Assembly (NCBI GenBank): GCA_002722955.1
Contig: PBMZ01000011.1
Span: 1 to 47,747 of the forward strand
Direction of reading: 5' to 3'
Length of the DNA stretch: 47,747 bases
Source of the DNA: Planctomycetaceae bacterium
GTDB taxonomy: Bacteria; Planctomycetota; Planctomycetia; Planctomycetales; Planctomycetaceae
Part shown: piece by piece, positions 33,412 through 41,364 of the stretch
Layout: each line of letters opens with the position of its first letter
Position numbering within the stretch: the first letter of the stretch is position 1
Notes under the pieces: generated by a model
What the model was told of the DNA's origin: nothing
Database searches by the model: none
Seen by the model: the letters and a program-made list of their open reading frames with translations, nothing else
Made by a program: the position numbers and the translations under genes

Positions 33412-34098
33412 TTAGCAGAATTGACACCCAACGTCTTGGTGACGTCGATTTGAGACGTGTGCCAGCCAACGAGCTTCGCATTCTAAAATGTAAACGCGAG
33501 CTCGCGCACGATTGACGGAAGCGACCGGGTTGAGCGAATCGATCTTTCGAAATTCTTTGATCGCGTCTTCGTACTTTTTCTGCGTTTGCAGGATGCGGCC
33601 GATACTCAATTGTGCCGTGGCGATGTAGTTGGCGTGGACGTTTTCGATCGAATCAATGCGGCGAAATTTCTTTAGCGCCGGCTCGTGTTCTTTGCGACTG
33701 TTATGTTCCCAAACCGCATAAAGTAACGCTTCGGCGACGTGGTTCGGTGGAGCATTTTTCACAGCGGCTGCTTTTTCGAGTGCCGCAATTCCGTCCTCGC
33801 CTCACCTTAGTAGACGCAGCGAATAGCCAAGTCGCAGCAATGCACCCGACCTATGTTCGGCGTCAATGTCTTCCAATTTAAGCACGCGGTGGAAGTATGG
33901 CAGCGCCTTTTCGTGCTTGTGTGTGATCTGCCATGTGTATCCGATCTGTCGAAGAACTCGCGCGGCGTCATTTCCCGTCAGCTTAGGAAGCTCCTATTTG
34001 CCGGCCTTGAACAATCGATCGGCTGTCTCGACATCGTCTGCGAACACCGTAGAACAAAGGTAGAGTGACGCGATCAGCGTTAAGATGATTGATTTCAT
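33412..34098 (-). pseudogene. TPR-type exported protein gene with two in-frame stops
   Basis: One minus-strand frame from ATG 34098 to the stop at 33412 (229 codons) reads as a coherent protein except for TAG at 33994-33996 (codon 35) and TGA at 33802-33804 (codon 99). It has a signal peptide (IILTLIASLYLCSTVFADD). TPR-like helices follow: YTWQITHKHEKALPYFHRVL, GALLRLGYSL, AALEKAA, ALLYAVWEHNSRKEHEPALKKF and AQLSIGRILQTQKKYEDAIKEF. Both stops are one base from sense codons expected there (CAG or AAG; CGA). No frameshift is needed. Reinitiation at 33762 could still give a 116-residue TPR fragment. It is either a recently inactivated gene or one with sequencing errors; two independent errors are unlikely. 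Confidence 0.82.
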
Positions 34099-34130
34099 TG
34101 TCTGCCGCGCTCAACCAACAGAGCGTGCTC

Positions 34131-34958
34131 TTATTTGCCGACAACCAGCGTCGGATCGGCGACAGGCGTCCAATCGTTGTTGTGGCGGACGGTTTTAGGA
34201 ATCGCCACTGTGCGAGAACTGCGGCGCACTAAACGGGCCCGCTTCGGAACAACTCGCCATGCGATGTTTCCTTCTGCTCGGTCCAGCCGACCCTCCTCTT
34301 GTGGAAGGCTCCCGGGTTGCTCACCTTCGGTACCCTCGTCTTGAGGCAATCCGTCAGGTTGCTTGCTGCCATCGTTACCTTCTGTGCTTTCGCCTTCAGG
34401 TGGTGGACGCAGTTGGAAGCCGTCTGCTTCCAATGGATCGACCTTTTCTTCGATCGGATCGCTAATCGGGGCACCTTCGGAGTTCTGAGTCTTCGGTGGC
34501 AAGAACGATTCGATCGTTCCTCCCTTTGACTCCGAGCCATCGTCGACAGGAACAAAGCCGTCTGTTGGCGAGGCCTCTTCGCCGTCAGCAAACGTGCTTG
34601 GTACTTCTTCGTTGTTGGCTTCCGGCTTCGGTGTCGCGGGCTTGGATGTAGCGATCCCACACTTTCCAGTGGGGCATCCAGCTGGCCCACAGGTGAAGCA
34701 AGGATTAAAAGCCAGCGGGGCACACCGCGGGAACCAGCTCCAGACAGGGCGAATCATCGGACGGCAAGGTCCACAGCCCGCTGCATACGGAACGGCCGGT
34801 ACCGGCGAGTAGCAAGTTTGACAACCAGGCCCATATCCATACGCCGGCCCGAAAACGGCATCGTACAGCCAAGGAATGACGCCCGCATCGCTTGAGTTCG
34901 GGACGGAAATGATTGACAACACGACGATAGCCGTAAGATGAGCGAGTCGAGACTTCAT
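34131..34958 (-). CDS. Secreted Cys/Pro-rich then acidic protein, unknown
   Basis: ATG 34958 with AAGG 8 bases upstream gives 275 residues and a signal peptide (HLTAIVVLSIISVPNSSDAG). About residues 27-105 are rich in Cys, Pro, Gly and aromatic residues (GYGPGCQTCYSP, CGPCRP, NPCFTCGPAGCPTGKCG). Then comes a low-complexity Pro/Glu/Ser/Gly stretch with a repeated LPQDEGTEGEQPGSLPQEEG-like unit, and a short basic tail. There is no enzymatic motif. The Cys-rich half could be cross-linked in the cell envelope, as Cys-rich planctomycete wall proteins are; this is inference. A GTG start at 35039 would add 27 residues that spoil the signal peptide. Confidence 0.7.
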   Translation of the reverse strand: MKSRLAHLTAIVVLSIISVPNSSDAGVIPWLYDAVFGPAYGYGPGCQTCYSPVPAVPYAAGCGPCRPMIRPVWSWFPRCAPLAFNPCFTCGPAGCPTGKCGIATSKPATPKPEANNEEVPSTFADGEEASPTDGFVPVDDGSESKGGTIESFLPPKTQNSEGAPISDPIEEKVDPLEADGFQLRPPPEGESTEGNDGSKQPDGLPQDEGTEGEQPGSLPQEEGRLDRAEGNIAWRVVPKRARLVRRSSRTVAIPKTVRHNNDWTPVADPTLVVGK

Positions 34959-35056
34959 ACTGGTAACCTTCAATAATTCCAATCTGACTGAACCAGGATA
35001 ACACCGGCAACGACCAATTTCTATTATGAAGGTCCCCACCGATCAGAATCCACCGC

Positions 35057-35063
35057 AAAGGAG
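35057..35063 (+). promoter_or_regulatory. Ribosome binding site deciding a TTG start
   Basis: AAAGGAG ends 6 bases before TTG 35070 and is nearly full-length complementary to the 16S tail. No ATG or GTG lies at a usable distance. Confidence 0.75.
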
Positions 35064-35069
35064 TGGGAT

Positions 35070-36098
35070 TTGAGTTCCCGTTTGGAAACCACTGATCCAG
35101 CGAATCAAGCAAGACGCGTGCTTGCCGAATTTCCGCCGAAATACCAGCCCGAGTCGCTTCGATTGATCGATCGGCAAGGATTCAGTGGAGCCCAAATCTT
35201 TCAGGTGAAAACGAGTATTGGCGACTTTGCACTTCGAGCTTGGCCGTCAAACGGACCAGAAATCCAACGCCTGCGAGCTTTACATCGATTGCTCTCCCAC
35301 ATTTTCTCCCGTGGCGTCGAGAACATTCCCGTCCCGATACTATCCAGCCAAAGTTCATCGGTGGTCGAAATGTTCGCACGACATTGGCAACTCGAACCTT
35401 GGATGCCCGGCAAGTCTACTTTTCACGACAATCCCAGCGATGCCCGACTTGTCGACGTGATGAAATGCTTAGCAAGCTGGCACAACGCTGCCGCTGACTT
35501 CAGCGAAGCAAAATGCTTCGAGACCAAGCAAGGAGAATCGCCCGGCATTGTTGCTCGCGCTGAGCAACTCAAGAAGCTTAAGTCGTCTCTCTCGCGACGA
35601 CTCGATGTAAAACGGATGAACGCTCCACAGGACTTTGTTCTTGTGGTCAACGACACATTGCAGCAGTTCGAGTTGCTCGCGGACAAGATCGCTCGTCAAT
35701 TAACCTTTGCCAGCAATCTTCAAGTCCGATGTCAGCCCTGTATTCGGGACATCTGGCACGACAATCTATTGTTCACAGAAGACCGTCTTACCGGCATTGT
35801 TGACTTTGGCGCAGCGATGTCGGACAACATCGCGATTGATCTGGCGCGATGTCTTGGTAGTTTGCTTGGCGACGACAAATCACGCTGGGATACGGCGATC
35901 AACCAGTATCAGCAACTTCGCCAGTTATCGAATGACGAGCTGACGTTGATTGAAGTCTTCGACCAAGCCAACGTACTATTGAGCGGCACGACTTGGATAT
36001 TTCGTTTTCTGAACGGCGAGCAACAGTTGGCCAGCGACAAGCGAGTTATTGACCGCATGCAAATGTTCCTTGATCGCATGAAGCAACTCCCGACGTAA
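35070..36098 (+). CDS. Aminoglycoside-phosphotransferase (APH) family kinase-like protein
   Basis: The 342-residue protein has the APH/choline-kinase plan. The N-lobe contains GFSGAQIFQVKTSIGDFALRAWP (nucleotide-binding strands) and a hinge with LEPWMPG. The catalytic loop CIRDIWHDNLLF keeps the Asp and Asn of Brenner's motif, although the first His is replaced (usual HGDxxxxN). The metal-binding motif is GIVDFGAAMSDNIAIDLAR. The start is TTG 35070 with a very strong ribosome site. Substrates in this superfamily range from sugars to amino alcohols, so a drug-resistance role should not be assumed. It stands alone between unrelated genes, followed by a palindromic intergenic repeat. Confidence 0.82.
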   Translation: MSSRLETTDPANQARRVLAEFPPKYQPESLRLIDRQGFSGAQIFQVKTSIGDFALRAWPSNGPEIQRLRALHRLLSHIFSRGVENIPVPILSSQSSSVVEMFARHWQLEPWMPGKSTFHDNPSDARLVDVMKCLASWHNAAADFSEAKCFETKQGESPGIVARAEQLKKLKSSLSRRLDVKRMNAPQDFVLVVNDTLQQFELLADKIARQLTFASNLQVRCQPCIRDIWHDNLLFTEDRLTGIVDFGAAMSDNIAIDLARCLGSLLGDDKSRWDTAINQYQQLRQLSNDELTLIEVFDQANVLLSGTTWIFRFLNGEQQLASDKRVIDRMQMFLDRMKQLPT

Positions 36099-36115
36099 CA
36101 ATTAGCGTTAATGCA

Positions 36116-36172
36116 CCCACGAATTCAGGTCGACCACTAATTGGCAATTCGTGGTCGCCCTGAATTCGTGGG
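36116..36172. repeat. 22-bp inverted repeat hairpin after the APH-like gene
   Basis: The arm 36116-36137 (CCCACGAATTCAGGTCGACCAC) matches the reverse complement of 36151-36172 at 21 of 22 positions around a 13-base loop. It lies 17 bases after the APH-like stop. No T run follows, so it is more likely an intergenic repeat or mRNA-end hairpin than a classic terminator. Confidence 0.8.
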
Positions 36173-36195
36173 GCTAAACTGCCTTGCGCACAGGT

Positions 36196-36255
36196 GTTGG
36201 AGTCCAGCCTTCCGGCGCTTACCGAGTCGCCGGCGGCTAAAGCCTGCACTCCAAC
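36196..36255. repeat. Interspersed palindromic repeat (GTTGGAGT ... ACTCCAAC)
   Basis: GTTGGAGT (36196-36203) and ACTCCAAC (36248-36255) flank an imperfectly self-complementary, GC-rich core with CCGGCG / CGCCGG. The GGCTAAAGCCTGCACTCCAA stretch looks like a family of repeats remembered from Rhodopirellula intergenic regions. Its role is unknown. Confidence 0.6.
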
Positions 36256-36303
36256 GGTCGTCTGCAATACAGATTAAAATGACACTGGCACGGGATATTT
36301 CCA

Positions 36304-37059
36304 ATGGATTTCACCGACAAAGTTGTTGTCGTCACCGGAGCATCTCGCGGTATTGGCCAATCAACGGCGGTTCGCTTTCTCCGCGCGAACGCTCACGTCG
36401 TTGCCAATATTCCTTCGATCGATTCCGGCACTCATCGAGAATTGGTCGAAGGCTGGGTGAAGGCCGAGCAACTGGATTCGAGCCGCGTGACAATCAAAGT
36501 CGCCAACGTCGATCGACCGCAAGAAGTCAACGCGATGTTTGACGAGCTGCAAGCCGAGTTCTCGCAGATCGACGTCTTGGTCAACAACGCCGGCATCAAC
36601 CGCGATCACACAATCGGGAAAATGACTGATGACGAGTGGAACGCTGTCATCGACGTCAACCTAAGCGGTACGTTCTTCTGTTCCCGCGCTGCCGCAAAGT
36701 TGCTCCGCGATGGCGGCAGCATTGTGAACATCTCGTCTATGGTGGCTCACACGGGGAATTTCGGCGTGGCCAACTACGCTGCCAGCAAAGCTGGAGTGCT
36801 GGGGCTCAGCAAAACGCTGGCCTTGGAATTGGCAGGGCGAGGCATCACAGTCAACGCGGTATGCCCTGGCTTCATCAATACAGCGATGGTGGAAAGCATG
36901 CCGGACCACGTCATCGACCGAATCGTCGAACAAATCCCACTCGGTCGTCGCGGCGAGACAGATGACATCGCGCAGACCATCGTGTTCTTGGCATCCGAGT
37001 CCGCGCGATACATCACTGGTCAAAGCATCGGAGTCAACGGCGGTCTCCACATGCACTGA
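36304..37059 (+). CDS. Short-chain dehydrogenase, 3-oxoacyl-ACP/acetoacetyl-CoA reductase-like
   Basis: The 251-residue classical SDR has the cofactor loop TGASRGIGQ (about residues 12-20), NNAGINRD, the catalytic Ser in IVNISSMVAHTGNFG, and YAASK (Tyr and Lys of the active site), followed by ALELAGRGITVNAVCPGFI and the C-terminal YITGQSIGVNGGLHMH. It resembles FabG and PhaB, the NADPH-dependent reductases of 3-oxoacyl thioesters; the segment NNAGINRDHTIGKMTDDEW is close to both. No other fatty-acid or polyhydroxyalkanoate genes are nearby, so the substrate is not settled. The length is exactly that of the family. Confidence 0.9.
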   Translation: MDFTDKVVVVTGASRGIGQSTAVRFLRANAHVVANIPSIDSGTHRELVEGWVKAEQLDSSRVTIKVANVDRPQEVNAMFDELQAEFSQIDVLVNNAGINRDHTIGKMTDDEWNAVIDVNLSGTFFCSRAAAKLLRDGGSIVNISSMVAHTGNFGVANYAASKAGVLGLSKTLALELAGRGITVNAVCPGFINTAMVESMPDHVIDRIVEQIPLGRRGETDDIAQTIVFLASESARYITGQSIGVNGGLHMH

Positions 37060-37089
37060 CTTTCTGTAGTTTCACAGCCTCGAAAGTTT

Positions 37090-37209
37090 TTTGGAGTGCG
37101 GCGATTTATCGCCGCTTTGTGGCGCAGCCACTTTTTGAACGCGGCATAGCCAAGAAAACAAAGTGGCTTCGCCACGTAGGAAAGCGGCGATGAATCGCCG
37201 CACTCCAAA
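37090..37209. repeat. 120-bp palindromic intergenic element
   Basis: The outer arm TTTGGAGTGCGGCGATTTAT (from 37090) returns as its near-perfect reverse complement ending at 37209. Inside each arm GGCGATnnATCGCC forms its own small palindrome, and a second pair GTGGCG.AGCCACTTT / AAGTGGCTTCGCCAC sits toward the middle. The whole can fold as one long branched hairpin. There is no coding potential. It is of the REP/MITE type. Confidence 0.85.
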
Positions 37210-37277
37210 GAATCATAGCCTCGAGGGATATGTCGTTTGGGATCGCACTGGCGCCGTATTCTTGAGATGCAACAGCA

Positions 37278-37718
37278 ATGAACAAAGCATTTGTCAAAGA
37301 GCCCGAGGATCACGGTGACCGATGTCCTGCGTGTGGCTCGACGGGAATGGCTGTCTCTACGGAGACGTTGGACGCTCTGATCCAGCCCGATGCTCGCGGC
37401 GACATCTCAGAATCTGCATGCTTTTGCCCTCATCCGACGTGCACGATCGCCTACTTTGATCAATTCGAGCGAATAGTTGAGACCGAGACGCTCAATACGG
37501 GCGTCTATCCCAAAGACCCTTTGGCGCCCATTTGTGCGTGTTTCAACTTCACTTGCGAGGAAATCGCCGACGACATTCACGAAGGCGGCGTTTCTCGGGT
37601 GAAAGCCCATGTACAAAGAGCCCAATCTGATGAGGCGCGGTGCTCAACAATGGCTGCCGACGGGCAATCATGCGTCGCGGCTGTGCAGCGTTACTTCATG
37701 CAGAATCGGAAGCCGTAG
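37278..37718 (+). CDS. CopZ N-domain-like zinc / [2Fe-2S] protein
   Basis: The 146-residue protein begins with a zinc-ribbon-like set, CPACGSTG (Cys16, Cys19) and CFCPHPTC (Cys48, 50, 55). The phrase CPHPTCTIAYF is characteristic of the N-terminal domain of archaeal-type CopZ. ICACFNFTCEEIADDI (Cys86, Cys88) and later Cys122 and Cys132 follow. The C-x-C then C-x9-C spacing is that of a Bfd/CopZ [2Fe-2S] cluster. The copper-binding HMA domain that follows in full-length CopZ is absent. Likely an Fe-S and zinc-containing redox or metal-delivery protein in the cytoplasm. No copper ATPase is adjacent. Confidence 0.78.
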   Translation: MNKAFVKEPEDHGDRCPACGSTGMAVSTETLDALIQPDARGDISESACFCPHPTCTIAYFDQFERIVETETLNTGVYPKDPLAPICACFNFTCEEIADDIHEGGVSRVKAHVQRAQSDEARCSTMAADGQSCVAAVQRYFMQNRKP

Positions 37719-37848
37719 GAGGTGTCAATCAAAGAAGCCCGGCTTCTCCACAGCGTTTTCCACCTCCCTCGGCAATGATCCAAGTCCGTGCGGTTGTTGT
37801 TGTGCTGGTGACGCCTATGAATCCAGCTAATCACTAACGAGTCAAGCG

Positions 37849-38202
37849 ATGGCATCCAAGACCCGCTCCCGTAGGATAGTTCTACTAATAGTAATATTAT
37901 TGTTTGGTGGTGCCTCGATAGGTCTATTTGCAACTGCACATTATTACTTTCACAAGCAAGCTAATGATTTTAAACGAAAACTCGTCGTGGGGATGCCGAT
38001 TGATAAGGTTGAGGCCGCGGTCGGTCAGCCAGAACAGAGACTGGAGAAAGGAATGGTTCTGGAACATTGGGGAGACGGCCGTCGAAGAATTCTAACTAAA
38101 CGCGCGAGTGTTTATTATGTAGTTCCCAAGAGCATTCACAGAATTCTGCTTCTGTGGGACGACAATGGACGCCTTGCTGGCATAGAACATCATTTGAATT
38201 GA
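37849..38202 (+). CDS. Small membrane-anchored protein with BamE/OmlA-like motif
   Basis: This 117-residue protein has one N-terminal membrane segment (about residues 9-31) after a basic start. The C-terminal domain contains VVGMPIDKVEAAVGQPEQR, the GMxxxxVxxxxGxP pattern seen in BamE/SmpA-OmlA-like folds, then LEHWG and a strand-rich end. The local DNA (37870-37990) is AT-richer than the neighbours, which may mean acquisition or weak constraint. The function is unknown. The hydropathy and motif make it a likely real gene. Confidence 0.6.
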   Translation: MASKTRSRRIVLLIVILLFGGASIGLFATAHYYFHKQANDFKRKLVVGMPIDKVEAAVGQPEQRLEKGMVLEHWGDGRRRILTKRASVYYVVPKSIHRILLLWDDNGRLAGIEHHLN

Positions 38203-38328
38203 TCGAGTTTCTATTCTTACGTCGTGTCAGAGTGCTTCGGTAAGGAAGAATGAAGAAGCCCGGCTCCCAAAACTATTGACGCTCCACAGCCGATCTCAAC
38301 TTGTGTGGATCAACGTACTGGCGGCTCG

Positions 38329-38334
38329 TATAAT
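38329..38334 (+). promoter_or_regulatory. Possible -10 box (TATAAT) before the DUF1501 gene
   Basis: A perfect TATAAT lies about 53 bases upstream of ATG 38388. No good -35 (TTGACA) occurs at 16-18 bases; the best match is weak. Planctomycete promoters are poorly defined, so this is tentative. Confidence 0.3.
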
Positions 38335-38387
38335 TGAATGCGTGTGCGTTTGACTTGTTCGGAATTTCTGCTTTGCGAGAACTCGAG

Positions 38388-39860
38388 ATGAGTGTTATGG
38401 ACAGCTCGACAACTTCCCATCCGATGAACCGCCGCAAGTTACTACAAGCGGGTTCGCTTGGCTTGATGGGTTTGTCGATGGCTGATGTTGCAGCTCGGCG
38501 AGCCACTGCCGCCGAGACGCGGACTGAATTGCCAAAGCCGAAGTCCGTGATCTACTTGTTCCTCACGGGCGGACCGTCTCAGCACGACACGTTTGATATG
38601 AAGCCGGAAGGGCCGGCTGAGTACAAGGGTGAGTTCGATCCGATCGCGACGAACACATCAGGCACACACATTTGCGAGCATCTTCCGATGCTGGCGAAGC
38701 GAAGTCATTTGTGGAGTTTGGTGCGCTCGCTTTCTCACAAAGAGAACGGTCATGGCAAGGGCACGTATGTGATGCTGACCGGCAGCAGTGTTGTGCCAGG
38801 GACATTCCGCGGAAGTAAGCCGCAGCGAGTCGATTTGCCAAGCATCGCGGCGATCGCAGGCTACTCGACAGAGCGTCGTGGAATATTGCCAACAAGCATC
38901 ATGTTGCCAGAGAAGATTTATCATTCGAACACAGGTGTTTATCCAGGCCAATTTGCCGGACTTCTTGGACCGCAACACGAACCATGGCTAATCGAGTGCA
39001 CCGATAAGCCGCACGCTTACCACGATTATTCTGGTGCCTTTCCGAAGTATTTGTTCAATCTGCACGACGGAGTGGCTTCGGACAAAGACGATTGGAATTT
39101 CGAGGTACCGCATCTCTCGCTGCAAGAAGGTGTGCTCGAGAATCGCTTTCGTAGCCGCTTGAAGCTGCTGGATTCGATTGACGACCAGCGCCAGCATCTG
39201 GACCGAACCGTGAAGGGTGGCAAGTACGACCGCAGCCGTGAGAATGTCGTGTCGTTGATTGGTGACCCCAAAGTCCGAGCCGCCTTTGATGTGCGCAATG
39301 CGGACGCGAAGACGTTGGAGCGATACGGGGATAATTCGTTCGGTTGGTCACTCTTGATGGCTCGACGTTTAGTCGAATCCGGCGTCAACATGGTTCAGGT
39401 CAACATGGGCAACTTTGGAAGTTGGGATTTGCACGGCAACAACTTCTCGTTACTTAAAGATTTCCTGTTTCCGCCAACGGATCGAGCAGTATCAGCGCTC
39501 TTGGATGATCTAAGCGAAAGCGGTCTTCTGGAGGACACGCTGGTGGTGATGGCGGGCGAGTTTGGTCGGACACCCCGAATCTTCAATGTCGCCCCCAAAA
39601 TCTACAAGGACCCCGGCCGAGATCACTGGGCTCCGTGTCAGTCGATCTTACTTGCCGGCGGTGGAGTGCGCGGCGGCAACATCATCGGTTCCTCAGATCG
39701 AAATGGTGCCTACCCGACATCAGATCTTCAGACACCAGAGAACTTCGCTGCGACAATTTATCACGCTCTAGGGATCCCCGAGAACGCCGTCTGGAAAGAC
39801 ACCGCAGGTCGCCCCTATCATGTTTATCAAGCCGACCCAATCGCCGGTTTGATGGGTTAA
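38388..39860 (+). CDS. DUF1501 family protein (stand-alone)
   Basis: From ATG 38388 the protein has 490 residues, with a twin-arginine-like N-terminus (MNRRKLLQAGSLGLMGLSMADV). DUF1501 marks are IYLFLTGGPSQHDTFDMKPEGP, LVRSLSHKENGHGKGTYVMLTG, LLMARRLVESGVNMVQVNMG.FGSWDLHGNNF, EDTLVVMAGEFGRTPRI and the metal-site-like GRDHWAPCQSILLAGGGVRGG. The alkaline-phosphatase-like core is intact. Unlike the copy at 29268-30749, no DUF1549/DUF1553 partner is next to it. Upstream ATG 38334 would add 18 residues that mask the signal, so it is not used. The reaction is unknown. Confidence 0.92.
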   Translation: MSVMDSSTTSHPMNRRKLLQAGSLGLMGLSMADVAARRATAAETRTELPKPKSVIYLFLTGGPSQHDTFDMKPEGPAEYKGEFDPIATNTSGTHICEHLPMLAKRSHLWSLVRSLSHKENGHGKGTYVMLTGSSVVPGTFRGSKPQRVDLPSIAAIAGYSTERRGILPTSIMLPEKIYHSNTGVYPGQFAGLLGPQHEPWLIECTDKPHAYHDYSGAFPKYLFNLHDGVASDKDDWNFEVPHLSLQEGVLENRFRSRLKLLDSIDDQRQHLDRTVKGGKYDRSRENVVSLIGDPKVRAAFDVRNADAKTLERYGDNSFGWSLLMARRLVESGVNMVQVNMGNFGSWDLHGNNFSLLKDFLFPPTDRAVSALLDDLSESGLLEDTLVVMAGEFGRTPRIFNVAPKIYKDPGRDHWAPCQSILLAGGGVRGGNIIGSSDRNGAYPTSDLQTPENFAATIYHALGIPENAVWKDTAGRPYHVYQADPIAGLMG

Positions 39861-40074
39861 GCTCGTAGTGGTGGCTTCTAGCCGGCACTGATTCGCGCCC
39901 ATCGTAAGTCTTCGGCGGCGGCAGACAGCAACGACTACGAAGAGTCCGATTGAGATCAGATTTCCAAATCAGCACTCTTTCCGATTCCCGATTTCCTCAA
40001 AAAGTGATATGCTTCCGTCTCGCGTTGAACAGACCTTCTAGCGGGCAATTAACTTGCGGAAGAAAGGGCTGGGC

Positions 40075-40176
40075 ATGGATGTCTTGGGCTTGGTTCTGTA
40101 TATCGTCTTGTCTATGTTGGCCCTGTATTCTTTGGCCATCTTGACGTCAGAGAAGCGGCAGCGACCAGAGTCATAA
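40075..40176 (+). CDS. Tiny single-helix membrane peptide
   Basis: ATG 40075 is preceded by AAAGGG at a 6-base spacing and opens a 33-residue frame with one hydrophobic helix (about residues 3-23, LGLVLYIVLSMLALYSLAIL) and a charged tail (EKRQRPES). The ribosome site and clean hydropathy suggest a real small membrane protein, but nothing else supports it. It lies 109 bases before the oxidoreductase gene. Confidence 0.4.
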   Translation: MDVLGLVLYIVLSMLALYSLAILTSEKRQRPES

Positions 40177-40285
40177 AGGCGACACGCATATTGTCGACTT
40201 CGTTTTTCGAAGGGTATGCCTTCGCTGTGCGCACCGAACATCGTAGAGCACACAACTTGTAGATATCACCTAAGGACGAACAACA

Positions 40286-41359
40286 ATGAAGGCAGGATTT
40301 GGACTTGTCGGTTGTGGCATGATTTCGAACTTTCATGCAATGGCTATTGAACACATCCGTGGCGCCAAAGTGGCAGCGTGTTACGACACGATCGGACCAG
40401 CAGCAGAACGCTTTGCTGAGAAAGTTGGCTGCACGCCATATACTGATCTCGACGCGATGCTGGCTGATCCAAATGTCGACATCGTTTCCGTGTGCACTCC
40501 CAGCGGTGCTCACATGGATCCTGCGGTCAAAGCGGCGAATGCTGGCAAGCACGTCGTCGTTGAAAAGCCGCTCGAGATTACATTGAAACGCTGCGACAAG
40601 ATCATCGACGCCTGCCGCAAGAATAAGGTCAAGCTCTGCACGATCTTGCCTTCACGTTTTAGCCCGGCCAACATCGCCTTGAAGCAAGCCATTGATCAAG
40701 GCCGCTTTGGTCAACTCACCCTTGGCGACACTTACGTTAAATGGTGGCGCAGCCAAGAGTACTACGACAGTGGCGGATGGCGCGGCACATGGGCATTGGA
40801 TGGCGGCGGATCTTACATGAACCAGGCGATTCACAATGTGGATTTGCTGTATTGGTTCATGGGCGAGGTTGCGGACGTCACTGGCCACACAGCCACATTG
40901 GCTCACACGGGCATCGAAGTCGAGGACGTTGGTGTGGCCACCGTGCGATTCGCCAACGGAGCTCTTGGCGTTTTGGAAGCCACGACAAGTGCATTTCCAG
41001 GTCTCTTAAAGAAGACGGAAATCCACGGCACAACCGGTTCGGTAATCGTCGAGCAGGACGACGTCTTGCTTTGGGAATTCGCCAAGAATCGAAAGAGCGA
41101 CGACAAGATTCGCGCAAAGTTCGCCAAGAAGGAAGGCTGCACCGGCGGTGCGAGCGATCCATCGGCAATCTCTTACCAGGGCCACATGGACCAGCTCAAA
41201 GACTTCCTGAAAGCCATCGACACCGGTGGCGATCCGCTTGTCGACGGCGAGGAAGGCCGAAAGAGCGTCGAGATTATCTTGGCAATCTACAAAGCTGCCT
41301 GGAGTGGTAAACGCGTCGAATTGCCCTTGAAGAGCGACCCGAAACCGCCGAAGAAGTAG
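40286..41359 (+). CDS. Gfo/Idh/MocA family oxidoreductase
   Basis: The 357-residue protein has an N-terminal Rossmann domain with FGLVGCGMISNFHA (GxGxxx), then SVCTPSGAHMDPAVKAANAGKHVVVEKPLEI, containing the family Glu-Lys-Pro. The C-terminal substrate domain has WALDGGGSYMNQAIHNVDLLYWFMG, with the conserved Gly-Gly and His-x-x-Asp of the active site. These enzymes are NAD(P)-dependent and act on sugars, inositols or their derivatives. There is no export signal, so it works in the cytoplasm. AAGGAC precedes the start. It converges with the Fae-like gene, leaving five bases between their ends. Confidence 0.93.
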   Translation: MKAGFGLVGCGMISNFHAMAIEHIRGAKVAACYDTIGPAAERFAEKVGCTPYTDLDAMLADPNVDIVSVCTPSGAHMDPAVKAANAGKHVVVEKPLEITLKRCDKIIDACRKNKVKLCTILPSRFSPANIALKQAIDQGRFGQLTLGDTYVKWWRSQEYYDSGGWRGTWALDGGGSYMNQAIHNVDLLYWFMGEVADVTGHTATLAHTGIEVEDVGVATVRFANGALGVLEATTSAFPGLLKKTEIHGTTGSVIVEQDDVLLWEFAKNRKSDDKIRAKFAKKEGCTGGASDPSAISYQGHMDQLKDFLKAIDTGGDPLVDGEEGRKSVEIILAIYKAAWSGKRVELPLKSDPKPPKK

Positions 41360-41364
41360 TGTTC

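Noticed and set aside
33802..33804. In-frame TGA in the TPR frame as a selenocysteine codon
   Set aside because: A TAG also interrupts the same frame, the TPR repeat has no redox Cys position there, and no SECIS-like hairpin directly after the TGA was evident.
35070..36098. Antibiotic-resistance gene
   Set aside because: The protein has the APH fold marks but lacks the first His of the catalytic motif and has no mobile-element context; the superfamily has many unrelated substrates.
968..37209. Repeats as CRISPR arrays
   Set aside because: All repeats are palindromic pairs or single elements; none shows regularly spaced identical units with unique spacers, and no cas gene is present.
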